Positions 38,359 through 48,074 are shown, counted from the first letter of the stretch. The stretch is 58,773 bases of DNA from Deltaproteobacteria bacterium (GCA_018436855.1 JAHDKO010000052.1:1-58773), one strand, 5' to 3'. Numbers and translations: made by a program. Notes: a model not told the origin generated them from the letters alone.

Positions 38359-39077
38359 CCGGGAACACGCTGCAGGAGCCAGGCTCACGGAGGATCAAGG
38401 TCGCCACGTACAATATCCACGGATGGATCGGCACGGACCAGCGGCAGATGCCTTTACGGGCGATCCGGGTCATCAGCGAGCTCGATGCCGATATCGTGGC
38501 CCTGCAGGAGGCCAACTTCTCACTGGAGGAGGGCGGCCATCTCGACGAGGCGTTCTTCTCCACGCTCACGGACATGGAGGTGGTCCTCGGCCCCACATTC
38601 TTCAAGTATGCCCTGCACTATGGAAACGTCCTGCTGAGCAGGTTCCCGATCATACGGTTCCACCGCATCGACCTGAGTGCTCATCCGTACGAGCCCCGGG
38701 GCGCCATCGACGCGCTGATCAGAATCGGCGGCACGACCGTCCGGGTGCTGACCGCACACCTGGGCCTGCGTGCGATCGAGCGGAAATTCCAGGCGGACAT
38801 GCTCATGCAAACCCTTTCGAGCGGGTTCCAGGGAACGGTCATCGTCCTGGGCGACTTCAACGAGTGGACCCTGCGGCGCGCGGCCCTGAAAAGGCTCTAT
38901 TCGCTCTTTGGAAAGACAAAAACCCCCCGGACCTTCCCCTCGATCTTCCCCGTCTTCTCGCTCGACCGGATCATGGTCTCCCCCCCGGGGTCTCTGGTTG
39001 AGATCCAGGTACACAAGAGCCTCGACATCATCATGGCATCGGACCACCTGCCGGTCACCGGCATCGTCGAGATCTGA
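38355..39077 (+). CDS. Endonuclease/exonuclease/phosphatase family protein
   Basis: A 240-residue metal-dependent EEP-fold hydrolase. Landmarks are KVATYNIHGW, DADIVALQEAN (metal Glu), VLTAHLGL, VILGDFNEW and SDHLPVTG (catalytic His). The gene overlaps the PLD/VTT stop by four bases. In Escherichia coli a similar EEP gene, ybhP, sits beside the cardiolipin synthase gene clsB, so a phospholipid phosphodiesterase role is more likely than a nuclease one (inference). Confidence 0.9.
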   Translation: MTGNTLQEPGSRRIKVATYNIHGWIGTDQRQMPLRAIRVISELDADIVALQEANFSLEEGGHLDEAFFSTLTDMEVVLGPTFFKYALHYGNVLLSRFPIIRFHRIDLSAHPYEPRGAIDALIRIGGTTVRVLTAHLGLRAIERKFQADMLMQTLSSGFQGTVIVLGDFNEWTLRRAALKRLYSLFGKTKTPRTFPSIFPVFSLDRIMVSPPGSLVEIQVHKSLDIIMASDHLPVTGIVEI

Positions 39078-39178
39078 TGAATGTCGGGTTTTCAAGATGA
39101 TGATCTCGGCCGCGATCTCTGCGATGATTTCCCAGGAACCCGATGGCGTATATGGGGACGCAAACAACCGCACAGCGG

Positions 39179-39559
39179 CTACTTGCTTTTTCTCCAGACC
39201 GTATCCTGATCCGACTTGAACCGGACGACCCCTCCCTCGTCTGGGGAATAGAGGAGATTCATCAGGTTCGTCTCGCCGTCCCGGTCCAGGTAATAGATCG
39301 AATATAAGGTAGTGTTGTACAGATGGCCCTTCTCCGCTTCGACCTTCTCGACCGTGTACTCGAACACCCCGGTTCCGGAACTGATCACGATCCTTTCCCG
39401 GGAAAAGTCAAAGGTCACGCCGGCGTTCTCTTTCTCGTCTGTCTGCCACACGCCGACGAGCCCCTCGGGTATGGTTGGGCTTGCGTTACAGCCTGCAAGA
39501 AACGCCATGGGAACCACGACAAAAACTATTGATAAAAGAAAAAAGGTACGCATCCTCAT
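39179..39559 (-). CDS. Small predicted lipoprotein
   Basis: A 126-residue protein with a signal ending in the lipobox FLAGC. The mature part (about 100 residues) looks like a single beta-rich domain (VGVWQTDEKENAGVTFDF, VVRFKSDQDTVW), similar in style to lipocalin-like small domains; no family is assigned. The start at 39559 is chosen because AAGGAGG lies seven bases ahead; ATG 39565 would leave almost no spacing. It is coupled to the HD-GYP gene. Confidence 0.75.
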   Translation of the reverse strand: MRMRTFFLLSIVFVVVPMAFLAGCNASPTIPEGLVGVWQTDEKENAGVTFDFSRERIVISSGTGVFEYTVEKVEAEKGHLYNTTLYSIYYLDRDGETNLMNLLYSPDEGGVVRFKSDQDTVWRKSK

Positions 39560-39561
39560 GC

Positions 39562-41679
39562 TCATTCCTCCTTATTCCCGAGAACCTGCATCAGGGCATC
39601 GACCACCCTCGGGTCGAACTGCTTGCCCGCCTCTTCCCGGATTTCCCTGAGCACCGCATCCATGCTCTTGCCCTTCCGGTAGGGCCTGTCTGAGACCATG
39701 GCGTCAAAGGAATCTGCCACGGCGAGGATACGTCCGCACAGGGAGATGTTTCCCCCTGAAAGACCGCGCGGGTAGCCCTTGCCGTCGAAGCGTTCATGAT
39801 GCTGGAGCACTGCCGGGATAATGTCCCGGTACGGGGTGATGGGCTCCAGGATGCGGAAGCTGTCTTCCGGATGCTTCCGGATGATGTCGAACTCCTCTTC
39901 CGTGAGCTTCTCGGGTTTGTTCAGGATCGGCCGCGGGGTTCTGACCTTGCCGATGTCGTGGAGAAGGCCTGCCTTATTGAGGGTCACGAGGTCCTTTTCC
40001 GGGAGACCCATGACCTTCCCTATCCTGACTGCCATATCCGCGACACGCTCGGAATGCCCGGCGGTCCAGGAAGATTTGGCGTCCACCACCCGGGCAAGGG
40101 CGGTGAGTGTTCCCCAGTTGAGCTGGTTCATTTCTTCGATGAGACTTGCATTGGCAAATGCCGCGGCCATCCGGTCCGCAATCTGACGGGCATGGATGAT
40201 GTAATCGGGTGAACGCTCTCTTGCGTGCCTTTCCGCAAGCACGATGAACGCGAACAGACCTTCCTTCATCATGATGGGAAGAATCAGGAACATCGCCATG
40301 TCCTGAGAAGAAAGCCGGTGGAGATACGAGGGCAGGTCATCATCCCTGTGCAACACGATATATTCCCTGTACCTGCTCAGTGGTTCCAGGTCCTCAGCCG
40401 GTATGGCCAGCGGGATGATTGCGGGCTTCGAATGCCTGCCCTCCCGCCCCGTCATCTCCCGGGTATAGAGGTACCATGCACTGCTCTCGGCCGAGTCGCG
40501 GATATACACCCCTACTTCATCACTGGGCAGTACATCGCCGATTCGGGAGAAAAAGGTCTCGACGATTTTGTCTGTATCGAGCAGCGAAAGAATCGCCCGG
40601 TCGATGCCGGCCATGGCCTTCAGCGTATTGAACTGCTGGTTCAGCTTGATCGCCATGGTATTGAAGGATTCCGAGAGCTTTTCGAACTCATCCCCGCTCC
40701 TGACCACCTCGTGGGAAACAAGCTCCCCCCGGGAGATCATTCTGGTGCTCTCTTTGAGCCTTTCAAGAGGAATCAGGCTCTTTCTGATCTGACGCATGCT
40801 CAGCAGCAGCACAAAAAGCAGGGCCGTGAGGAAGACGGGAACGTAGATATTCCTGAACATGGCGCCGGGTGCATGGATAATCTCCTTGGGTTCGCTCAGG
40901 ACCAGCCTCCACATATTACCAATAAATTTGCATTTCAGAAAGATGTATCCACAACTGGAAAGGTATGTACCCGAGCCTGCCGACCAACTGAAGCCCCGGG
41001 AAAGAGATTCATTGACCGGCAGCGCATCCAGCAGTTGTTTCCCGTGGTCTCCAGGCAGGTTGGTATACAGGATCTTTTTCTCATCCAGAATGCTCAGTCT
41101 GACCGGCCCATCATCTGCCTCTTCATCATACGTACCAAAGAGGTATTCGAGATTGACCTTTGCTATGGCATAAGAGCGGACCGATTGCCCGGGTATCCAC
41201 CGGACAAGAAACACCGATGCGGTGTCTTTGCCCTCATAATCCGTCAAAACCATGGTCATTCCGGAAGAAAGGGGTTGCAGGCGCTGGCTCGTGATGGCGG
41301 GCAGCGACTGCTCCTCGCCGGAAATCATGGCATACATCCCCTTGTCGCCGTCGAATACTGCGATGCAGAGGAAATGAGCCGACACGGATTCGTCGTTCGG
41401 GCGTATCATAGGAGCCATTTCAGAGGAAGAAGAGTGTACCAGGTGGGAGGAGATCATCTCCAGTTCCTTGTCCAGGAAAACCATACGGTCGAATACGGCC
41501 ATGCTCTGAGAAAAGGCGTTCCTCTGCAGGCCGCGCAGCTCATTGGCCATAATCACCCGGTTCACCTGAACATACGAGATGACCGCAAGGATCGTCATGG
41601 GAAGGAGTGCACAGAGGATAAAGAGCATATAAACCCGCCTGGCGAATCTGCTCTTGAGAAAAGTCCGAGGGAGCATCAT
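39562..41679 (-). CDS. HD-GYP domain sensor protein (c-di-GMP phosphodiesterase)
   Basis: A 705-residue membrane sensor. Membrane helices at about 16-38 and 285-305 flank an extracytoplasmic sensing domain, followed by HAMP (about 306-358), a GAF-like domain (about 365-510) and an HD-GYP domain (about 520-690). The latter has HDIGK, HHERFDGKGYP and DSFDAMVSDRPYR, all the residues for c-di-GMP hydrolysis. It lies between a pilin-like gene and a lipoprotein gene, so it may tune surface behaviour. Confidence 0.93.
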   Translation of the reverse strand: MMLPRTFLKSRFARRVYMLFILCALLPMTILAVISYVQVNRVIMANELRGLQRNAFSQSMAVFDRMVFLDKELEMISSHLVHSSSSEMAPMIRPNDESVSAHFLCIAVFDGDKGMYAMISGEEQSLPAITSQRLQPLSSGMTMVLTDYEGKDTASVFLVRWIPGQSVRSYAIAKVNLEYLFGTYDEEADDGPVRLSILDEKKILYTNLPGDHGKQLLDALPVNESLSRGFSWSAGSGTYLSSCGYIFLKCKFIGNMWRLVLSEPKEIIHAPGAMFRNIYVPVFLTALLFVLLLSMRQIRKSLIPLERLKESTRMISRGELVSHEVVRSGDEFEKLSESFNTMAIKLNQQFNTLKAMAGIDRAILSLLDTDKIVETFFSRIGDVLPSDEVGVYIRDSAESSAWYLYTREMTGREGRHSKPAIIPLAIPAEDLEPLSRYREYIVLHRDDDLPSYLHRLSSQDMAMFLILPIMMKEGLFAFIVLAERHARERSPDYIIHARQIADRMAAAFANASLIEEMNQLNWGTLTALARVVDAKSSWTAGHSERVADMAVRIGKVMGLPEKDLVTLNKAGLLHDIGKVRTPRPILNKPEKLTEEEFDIIRKHPEDSFRILEPITPYRDIIPAVLQHHERFDGKGYPRGLSGGNISLCGRILAVADSFDAMVSDRPYRKGKSMDAVLREIREEAGKQFDPRVVDALMQVLGNKEE

Positions 41680-41690
41680 GGGATGGAACC

Positions 41691-42185
41691 CTAGAGGATA
41701 TCCTTTGCCAGGCCTATGTATGCCCCGTCATAGGCCCTGATGATATCGTCCCAACTGGGTTGGGAGACGATCGGCGAGCTCGACTTCCCATTCTTGCCGA
41801 CACTGTATAGATCGAAATCCGTATTGATGGGGTTCATCTTCTTATTCTTTCTGCACTTGCCCTTGTTTGTCATATTGGCAATATTCAGGTACTGATAGGG
41901 ATTCCCCCAGGGGTCCTCTTTCCCGCCCTGCCCGATATCGATGAGACTGTCGGGATATCTCCCTTTCTCGGCGAAATACTTTTGAAGCACGAGCTCGATA
42001 ACGACTATGTCGCTTATCGCCTCCTGAGTGAGCACCTTGTCCCGGTAGGCCAGATACGAGGGAACGGCAATCCCGCTGACCGTACCCACGATGGCCACCA
42101 CCAGGATGAGCTCCAGGAGGGTCAGGGCACTGTTGCTCCCGAGGATCCCGGGCAGAAGGGAGTGGTGATGTTTTTTCCTTCTCAT
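41691..42185 (-). CDS. Type IV pilin-like/pseudopilin protein
   Basis: A 164-residue protein. A short basic leader (MRRKKHHH) is followed by the hydrophobic helix LTLLELILVVAIVGTVSGIA, the class III prepilin signal with the conserved Glu at +5. The residue before the helix is Ala rather than the usual Gly at -1, which may slow prepilin-peptidase cutting. A later part with DPWGNPYQYLN resembles the GspG major pseudopilin, and a KNKKMNP segment is unusual. The start 42185 has CAGGGA upstream; 42242 is an alternative with a longer leader. No other pilus genes are nearby. Confidence 0.8.
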   Translation of the reverse strand: MRRKKHHHSLLPGILGSNSALTLLELILVVAIVGTVSGIAVPSYLAYRDKVLTQEAISDIVVIELVLQKYFAEKGRYPDSLIDIGQGGKEDPWGNPYQYLNIANMTNKGKCRKNKKMNPINTDFDLYSVGKNGKSSSPIVSQPSWDDIIRAYDGAYIGLAKDIL

Positions 42186-42430
42186 CGCAGTCGATCCCTG
42201 TTTTTCTGGTGGCTCCTCTTTACTGAATACGAGCATTCTCAATTCATCATCTCTTCATGAAACGTGCATCCTTGTAAAAACCACCCTGCTTTTCCGGAAG
42301 GTCGGGAAGGCAGCCACTGTTTCATCTTGTTCGCCAATGGTTTCTATCGGAAAAAGGAGTGATCCGGTTAAATTTGATTTTTTCCACCGGGAAGGGCTCC
42401 CCTGAGGAGAGATCAGCCCTGCCCGATATG

Positions 42431-42895
42431 TCAGGCCCGATCTTCGAGCACCTTTCTGAACACGGATACAAGAATCTTATTGAGGAGGGGCAACACTACC
42501 GGAACCGCCAGAAGCCAGACGAGAACGGCACGAAAAACCCGGTCTCCGGCATATCCCAAGGCGCTCGAGAGGTCCGCCCGGAAAAGGGTCATGACGTTCT
42601 CGACATCTTCGGCCGCGGCCGGTGTGCCGAAGAGGTGCCCCCCCAGCATGATAAACGGGACAAGAAGAATGACCTGCAGCGGGCAGACAAACCAGTTCGC
42701 GAACTGGATAGCCGCCATGTTCAGCCGGAACGTCACGGCAACACAGGCGCACAGGAAGGTGGTGATCCCCAGGATGGGGAAAATGCCCAGCACTGCTCCC
42801 CAGGCAATGCTCAGGGCGATCTTCTCCGGTGCCGCCCCCTGTTTGAGCAGGTCGAGAACCGGAGCGAAAACCCTCTTGTGCAAATATTGAATCAT
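42431..42895 (-). CDS. DUF2062 membrane protein
   Basis: A 154-residue inner-membrane protein. The family stretch IALSIAWGAVLGIFPILGITTFL precedes RLNMAAIQFANWFVCPLQVILLVPFIMLGG; three or four helices in total. The function of DUF2062 is unknown. The start at 42895 fits the family N-terminus (MIQYLHKRVFAP); no good ribosome-binding site is seen. Confidence 0.85.
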   Translation of the reverse strand: MIQYLHKRVFAPVLDLLKQGAAPEKIALSIAWGAVLGIFPILGITTFLCACVAVTFRLNMAAIQFANWFVCPLQVILLVPFIMLGGHLFGTPAAAEDVENVMTLFRADLSSALGYAGDRVFRAVLVWLLAVPVVLPLLNKILVSVFRKVLEDRA

Positions 42896-43179
42896 GGAAC
42901 CAACATAGCCTTTTTTTTGTGCCGATGACAACTGATAGATGCATACAAGAAACATATCCGGTCCATTTCTTCCGACAAGCGTGCCGTCGCGAAAGGGATA
43001 CCCGGCTGTCCGGCACCTGGTCTGCGCGCCTGAAAAACAAGGGCCAAAGCCCTTGCGAACAGATCTCATATGGTCTAGTATCCATCATATAAAAGACAAC
43101 GGCAAACCAATGGCGTATCGTGTCTTCTTGAGCGAGGCGGTCTCCTTGCAGCGGCACATCGTCGGAAAATGAGACAAGC

Positions 43180-43644
43180 GTGAGAAAAAAGAAAAACACC
43201 CGGAAAAAATCGGAACAGCAGGATGTACAGGTCCCGGAAACAGGAATCGCCAGAATCGAGAGCTTCCGGTTCGGCGAGGCAACGGTGCGGGTCCGCGAGG
43301 TGGACGTCAATACCTGGCAGTGCTCGATGGACGAAGGGGTGATCGGATTCGTGACCTATACCCCCGAGTACAAGTTCAAAACCGACGGCAGGGGAAGGGA
43401 CTACGGCTATCGGGCGTTTCATTCGCGATCCCGGGAAGGCGCCGAAGATCACCCGGCAACGGAGGTGAACACGTATTCCTCTCTCAGGAACGCGGCCCGG
43501 GCCGTGGTAGCCCATCACTACAGCGGAAGGCGATATACCTATGTCCACGACAATATCGCCATACTCGAAGGTCAGGTCGTTCCGGAAAGTGTATTCAAGG
43601 GCAGAAAGATCATCAAACCCCTCCTCGAAAACACCCGGAAGTAA
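43180..43644 (+). CDS. Unknown protein with basic N-terminus
   Basis: A 154-residue protein not recognised. The first 12 residues are almost all Lys and Arg; the rest looks like a single mixed domain with FRFGEATVRVREVD, VIGFVTYTPEYKFKTDGRGRD and AARAVVAHHYSGRRYTYVHD. The start is GTG with a weak site. Codon use and GC content match the neighbours. It converges with the GTPase gene. Confidence 0.6.
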   Translation: MRKKKNTRKKSEQQDVQVPETGIARIESFRFGEATVRVREVDVNTWQCSMDEGVIGFVTYTPEYKFKTDGRGRDYGYRAFHSRSREGAEDHPATEVNTYSSLRNAARAVVAHHYSGRRYTYVHDNIAILEGQVVPESVFKGRKIIKPLLENTRK

Positions 43645-43704
43645 GACGCCGGCAGCCCATGACTCCAGCCGGTCCTGCCCGAACGGAATCGTAAAAAAAC
43701 AGAG

Positions 43705-45141
43705 TTACCGGTATTCCCTGTCCGAGAGGCCGGTGAGGATCCCGAGCAGCATGTCGAGCAGGGGCTGCCTGGCCTCCCGTATCTGCGCTTCGTCCTTCGC
43801 ACTTGCAGCCTGGAAAAACTCGCGACAAATCCCCTGCTGGTGTTCGGAGAAATGCGCGACAAAGGTCTTGTGGCCGGTATCCGGCATTTCTTCCTGTCTG
43901 TTCCTTCTCCCGTGCGCCCAGTTGATGACATGGGAAAAGTAGATCAGCGCCCGGTCCAGCAGGATGAAGGGGAACTGGATGTTGTGGTTGGGCCCCACGA
44001 TGAGCACGAAGTCGCCGAGGCTCTTCTTCATCTGGAACCTGCCCACCTTCGGGCCCTTGATCTCGGTGGTCACCATGCGCTTTCCCCCCACCAGGGCGGA
44101 ACCGGCGCCCAGTATGGCGCCGGAGACCGCAAACACTCCGAAGCTGATCCCGGCCGTGGCCGCATCGAGACCCAGTCCGATGCCCGTGCCCGCTGCTGCG
44201 CCTGCCGCGGCTATCTGATAAGGTCTCAAGCCCAGGAGACTCCAGGTTTTCTCGTGGAACAGGTCCTTGCCTGCGATTGACTGCTCCGGGAGCCGGTAAT
44301 CGAAGATGTTGTGCTTGAAGAGCCTCCGGATTTCGAGATGGGTTTTCCGCTCCACATCCCGTATATGGTCCTGATATTCGCCGACGAGCTTCTTCCTGAC
44401 TTCCTCGAGATCCTCTCCCTGGGAATAGCTCCGCGATGTCTGATAGGCAAGGCACGTCTCGATCATTCCGCAGATATGCCAGGCGGCCTGGTTCAGCCGC
44501 CGGCGCCAGTCATCCCTGACGGCCCGGATCACCGGGACAAGCGAAGGCTCCCACTCCTGGTCGATGGATTTCAGGCTCTCCAGCAGCGCCACCCTCTCCG
44601 CATAGGTGGCCCGGTGGGCATTGAAGATCCGCACCGAGTTGAAGTGCTTGCGCAACTCGTCGCGCCACTGCGGGATGAAGGCCCTGTCCTCTTCCTTGCT
44701 GTTGATGACCGCCATCCTGGGTATTCCCGTCATGCGCAGGATCTCCATCTCGGCCCGGTCCACGGAACGGAGCGGCCTGGAGGCGTCGAGCACGTAGATG
44801 ATGCCGGCGCCCCGGCTCAGGGGTCGCAGCAGCTCGCACTCCCCGCGGAACAGGGGATCGTCGCAGTGCTCCCTGAGAAACAAGTCGAGCATGCCGGGCC
44901 CCTCGTGCTCCCGGAACCAGGCCAGAGCCGCCTTGGGAGACTGGAATCCCGGGGTGTCTACGAACCGTACGATCTCAACACCGTCGATCACCACCGGGAA
45001 GGTGCGGCATACCGTAGTTTCCCCGGGGATGGGCGTAATGCGGACACTGTCGTCCTCGGTCAGGGTGGACACGACCGAAGACTTGCCCTCGTTGGGGTGT
45101 CCGACAATGGCAAAGGTGAGCACGGAAGCGGATCCGGTCAT
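43705..45141 (-). CDS. GTPase with DUF3482 domain
   Basis: A 478-residue protein. An N-terminal GTPase domain has G1 GHPNEGKSS (14-22), G3 DTPG, and a weak G4 (NSKEED instead of NKxD), the pattern known for the DUF3482 group. After about residue 230 a helical linker leads to a glycine/alanine hydrophobic stretch (IAAAGAAAGTGIGLGLDAATAG), likely membrane-inserting, and a C-terminal cytoplasmic part. It overlaps its upstream partner, DUF2868, by four bases (ATGA). Such pairs recur in Proteobacteria, but the function is not known. Confidence 0.87.
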   Translation of the reverse strand: MTGSASVLTFAIVGHPNEGKSSVVSTLTEDDSVRITPIPGETTVCRTFPVVIDGVEIVRFVDTPGFQSPKAALAWFREHEGPGMLDLFLREHCDDPLFRGECELLRPLSRGAGIIYVLDASRPLRSVDRAEMEILRMTGIPRMAVINSKEEDRAFIPQWRDELRKHFNSVRIFNAHRATYAERVALLESLKSIDQEWEPSLVPVIRAVRDDWRRRLNQAAWHICGMIETCLAYQTSRSYSQGEDLEEVRKKLVGEYQDHIRDVERKTHLEIRRLFKHNIFDYRLPEQSIAGKDLFHEKTWSLLGLRPYQIAAAGAAAGTGIGLGLDAATAGISFGVFAVSGAILGAGSALVGGKRMVTTEIKGPKVGRFQMKKSLGDFVLIVGPNHNIQFPFILLDRALIYFSHVINWAHGRRNRQEEMPDTGHKTFVAHFSEHQQGICREFFQAASAKDEAQIREARQPLLDMLLGILTGLSDREYR

Positions 45142-46718
45142 CTCTCTCCCACGGCGACAACGCGCAGATACGGGTCGCCAAGGCTCGAGAGAACCTTGCT
45201 CCAGATGTCTTTGTCTACAGGCTTCACTGGGGTGAAAATCGTAGCAACGTCCGGCTTGCCGATGAGAAGCACGGCGATTCTCATCTCCTTGCCCCCGCGC
45301 GCTCTCAGCTCCCTGATCACCCGGATGATCTCGATAATGGGAGGCTGCCAGGCCTCTTGGATGAGAACAGTGGCCCCGCCGTTCGCGGAGTGGGTCTGTA
45401 CCGCCGCATCGATGGACGACCTGTCTTCCGTCAACTCCCCTGCAATGGGAAAGAGATAGGCGAACCCCCATCCGAGCAGAGACTTGAGGTGCTGCTCCAG
45501 ATCGGCCCGGTCACAGCGCCGGTAGATGTCCTCAGACACGAGGACGGCGGCGTCCGTGTGCTTCAGGGGAAAAGGCTCCAGCTCGACTTTTGCCTCGACC
45601 AGCGGTGTCTCGGACAACCCGGCGGAGCCCGGAAGGCCCTGGGTGGAAACGGTGGGGGACTGCATGCGCATCATGAGCCTTTCGCAGGAGGCGTGCATGA
45701 AGTCCAGCCGGGCGAGCGAGCGTCTCTTGCCCGCCAGGGAGACGCCGAGAAACACCAGCCTGGGGAGCAGCCCGTAGAAGACCACCGCGGCGACGAGGAA
45801 AGGCCACCACGATATGAGGCTCTCCGTGGGCAACGAAGCGATCCCTTCCTTCAGCACGATGCGGCTCTCCTCGATCTGCGCCAGGCCCGGGTATGCGTAT
45901 TCGCCCAGAAGCCATGACCACGGAGCGGCCAGCACCCGGACGAGGGTATGGACGCTCTCCGGGCTCATCTGGAGGGTCGACTGCCAGCCGAAGGCCAGGT
46001 CCGCGGTCATGACGCGGATAAGGGTGGCGCCGACGGCGCCCACGTTGAACAGAACCCCGAAGAGCTGCACCAGGGAAAAGACCGGCCAGAACAGCACCTG
46101 GCCGTACACGCCGTACATGCTGCGTACCGTACCCGAGATCTCCCCCGCCTCTGCCCTCTTCCCGCCGGAGACCGAGGCCATGGCGCTCCGCGCGAGTCTG
46201 ACCGCCATCCTTTCGAGCAGCCTGCTCATGAGGGTATAGACGAGGGAATACTTCCTGACCGCGTTCAGTGAGGTCTTCAGAAAGAGAAACCTGGCCATCA
46301 TGAGAAGGCCCAGTATCTGCAGGAACACCAGCACGCCGAGATAGATGGACACATTGACCGGCTCTTCGCCCGTATATACCAGGAGCGAAAATGCCGCCCC
46401 GGCCCCTGCGAACAGGCCGAGTATCCCGATGATTACCGCAAGGACCGAGCGGGCCTCGGAGAATACTTCGCCCGGCAGGGCCGCATCGCGCCCCTGCTGC
46501 TTGTGATAGAGCTTTCTCCGCTCTTCGAGCCAGATCTGCACGGCCCGGCGCCGGAAGCCCCCGGTTGAGGCTTCCTCGGGAGGGATGCGGTGTTCCACGG
46601 CCAGCAGATAAATCCGCCGGTCCCGCTTCACCGCAGATGAATCGTCCTGCTCTTCGTCCCGGGAGAGGAAGTACTCAAGGTCGATAAGGTCGGGTATGGT
46701 CCATGTCTTCACATTCAT
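45138..46718 (-). CDS. DUF2868 multi-helix membrane protein
   Basis: A 526-residue protein. Residues about 95-330 include some five to six membrane helices (VLAVIIGILGLFAGAGAAFSL, VSIYLGVLVFLQILGLLMM, LVAAVVFYGLLPRLVFLGVSL). The C-terminal third (about 370-526) is soluble, with alternating strands (AVLVSEDIYRRCD, RIAVLLIGKPD), resembling a dynamin-like or GTPase accessory domain. It is always expected beside a DUF3482 GTPase; the two are translationally coupled here. The function is unknown, perhaps envelope remodelling or stress. Confidence 0.87.
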   Translation of the reverse strand: MNVKTWTIPDLIDLEYFLSRDEEQDDSSAVKRDRRIYLLAVEHRIPPEEASTGGFRRRAVQIWLEERRKLYHKQQGRDAALPGEVFSEARSVLAVIIGILGLFAGAGAAFSLLVYTGEEPVNVSIYLGVLVFLQILGLLMMARFLFLKTSLNAVRKYSLVYTLMSRLLERMAVRLARSAMASVSGGKRAEAGEISGTVRSMYGVYGQVLFWPVFSLVQLFGVLFNVGAVGATLIRVMTADLAFGWQSTLQMSPESVHTLVRVLAAPWSWLLGEYAYPGLAQIEESRIVLKEGIASLPTESLISWWPFLVAAVVFYGLLPRLVFLGVSLAGKRRSLARLDFMHASCERLMMRMQSPTVSTQGLPGSAGLSETPLVEAKVELEPFPLKHTDAAVLVSEDIYRRCDRADLEQHLKSLLGWGFAYLFPIAGELTEDRSSIDAAVQTHSANGGATVLIQEAWQPPIIEIIRVIRELRARGGKEMRIAVLLIGKPDVATIFTPVKPVDKDIWSKVLSSLGDPYLRVVAVGER

Positions 46719-47086
46719 CTCCTGCCCGGATCTCTAAGGACCCGAGCAAAAACCCTTGAAAAATCTTTCACTGTAGACTGCACTGAATCTATATCACAGG
46801 ATGCGAGACAGATACATACGATCCTGCCCCGTCTGTTCCTTTCCTGTTCCGACCCGGGCGCACGGCCTGCCGCCCGGCTGGATCAGGATTTCCCGGTCGT
46901 CTCCTTCCGCTCTTGGGTGCCCGCAGGAACCGATGCCCGGGCCCGCAAAAAACAGAAGCCGCACCGCCTGCCGCCATGGCGGAATACCGGGTTTGCGCCT
47001 GCAGGTCCTGCTTCGCGAGACCGGCGCCGCGCCTCCGGCGGCGGATAAAAGGCCGTCTTCCCATCCCGCCGGTCGCAAGGACATCC
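46719..47086. other. Gap between mazG and the DUF2868 gene
   Basis: About 370 bases downstream of mazG and upstream of DUF2868 on the same strand. Reverse-strand frames through it are arginine-rich and lack family features. It probably holds the DUF2868 promoter. Nothing else is seen. Confidence 0.5.
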
Positions 47087-47866
47087 TCAGGATGAGGGCT
47101 CGTTCTTTGCCTTCTGCCAGATCTCATCCATTTCCTGCAGGCTCATCTCTTCGAGGGGAACGCCTCTCCTCTTCGCCTCGTCTTCGATCTTCCTGAAACG
47201 GCTCCTGAAGGTGCGGTTGGTCCTTCTCAGGGCGGACTCGGGGTCCACCCCGGCAAAACGCGCGAGGTTGACGATGCTGAACAGAAGATCGCCGATCTCA
47301 GCGGTGATGTCTTCGGGATCGCCCTGCTCCATGGCCCCCCGGAGCTCGTCCGCCTCTTCCTTCACCTTGTCGATCACCCCCCGGTGATCCTGCCAGTCAA
47401 AGCCTGCGCGGGACGCCTTGGACTGGATCTTGCGGGCCTGAAGCAGCGCGGGCAGGGCCTCGGGAATGCCGTCGAGGAGAGACTCGCGGTGCGCCTTGCC
47501 CTCTTCCTGCTGTTTGAGCCGCTCCCAGTTCCTGATGACCTCCTCGGAGTCCGCGACCTCCTCGGTCCCGAACACGTGGGGGTGACGGTAGATGAGCTTG
47601 TCTGCGAGCCCGTTGACCACGTCCCGGATGGTGAACTCCCCCAGATCCTTGGCAATGGTACTGTGGAAAAGCACCTGCAAGAGCACGTCTCCCAGCTCCT
47701 CGCGGAGATGGTCCAGGTTGCCGCTGTCAATGGCGTCCACAAGCTCGTACGCCTCCTCCACCGCGCACCGGGAAATGCTCTTGTGGGTCTGCCGGGCATC
47801 CCAGGGACAACCGCCCGGGGCCCTGAGCCTCTCGAATATCTCAACCAGCCTGTCGAAATCCTTCAT
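47087..47866 (-). CDS. mazG: Nucleoside triphosphate pyrophosphohydrolase
   Basis: A 259-residue all-alpha NTP pyrophosphatase that clears non-canonical or excess nucleoside triphosphates. Two MazG repeats are seen. The N-terminal one has LRAPGGCPWDARQTHKSI and the metal-binding EEAYELVDAI and LREELGDVLLQVLFH, the C-terminal one KVKEEADELRGAM and AEIGDLLFSIVNLARF. The length is typical. It is divergent from the next gene. Confidence 0.95.
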   Translation of the reverse strand: MKDFDRLVEIFERLRAPGGCPWDARQTHKSISRCAVEEAYELVDAIDSGNLDHLREELGDVLLQVLFHSTIAKDLGEFTIRDVVNGLADKLIYRHPHVFGTEEVADSEEVIRNWERLKQQEEGKAHRESLLDGIPEALPALLQARKIQSKASRAGFDWQDHRGVIDKVKEEADELRGAMEQGDPEDITAEIGDLLFSIVNLARFAGVDPESALRRTNRTFRSRFRKIEDEAKRRGVPLEEMSLQEMDEIWQKAKNEPSS

Positions 47867-48074
47867 GGTCCCTGTCCTCTCTCCTGCCGTTCTCCTGTTT
47901 TTTCAGGTAGCACCTTCTATAAAAAACTCAAGCACCATATCCCAGATATCGCGAAGAGGACAAGATCGAAGAAAGACGAAGCACTTACCCGATCCTCAAA
48001 GATTTACTGCTTGAATCTCCGCGACAGCTGTGGCGATATGACGGTACACTTTATCGATAAGGCGGGCCACCAGT

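Noticed and set aside
46789..47127. Reverse-strand open frame after mazG
   Set aside because: Arg/Gly/Pro-rich, no start signal, no family features; part of it overlaps mazG. Typical GC-rich chance frame.
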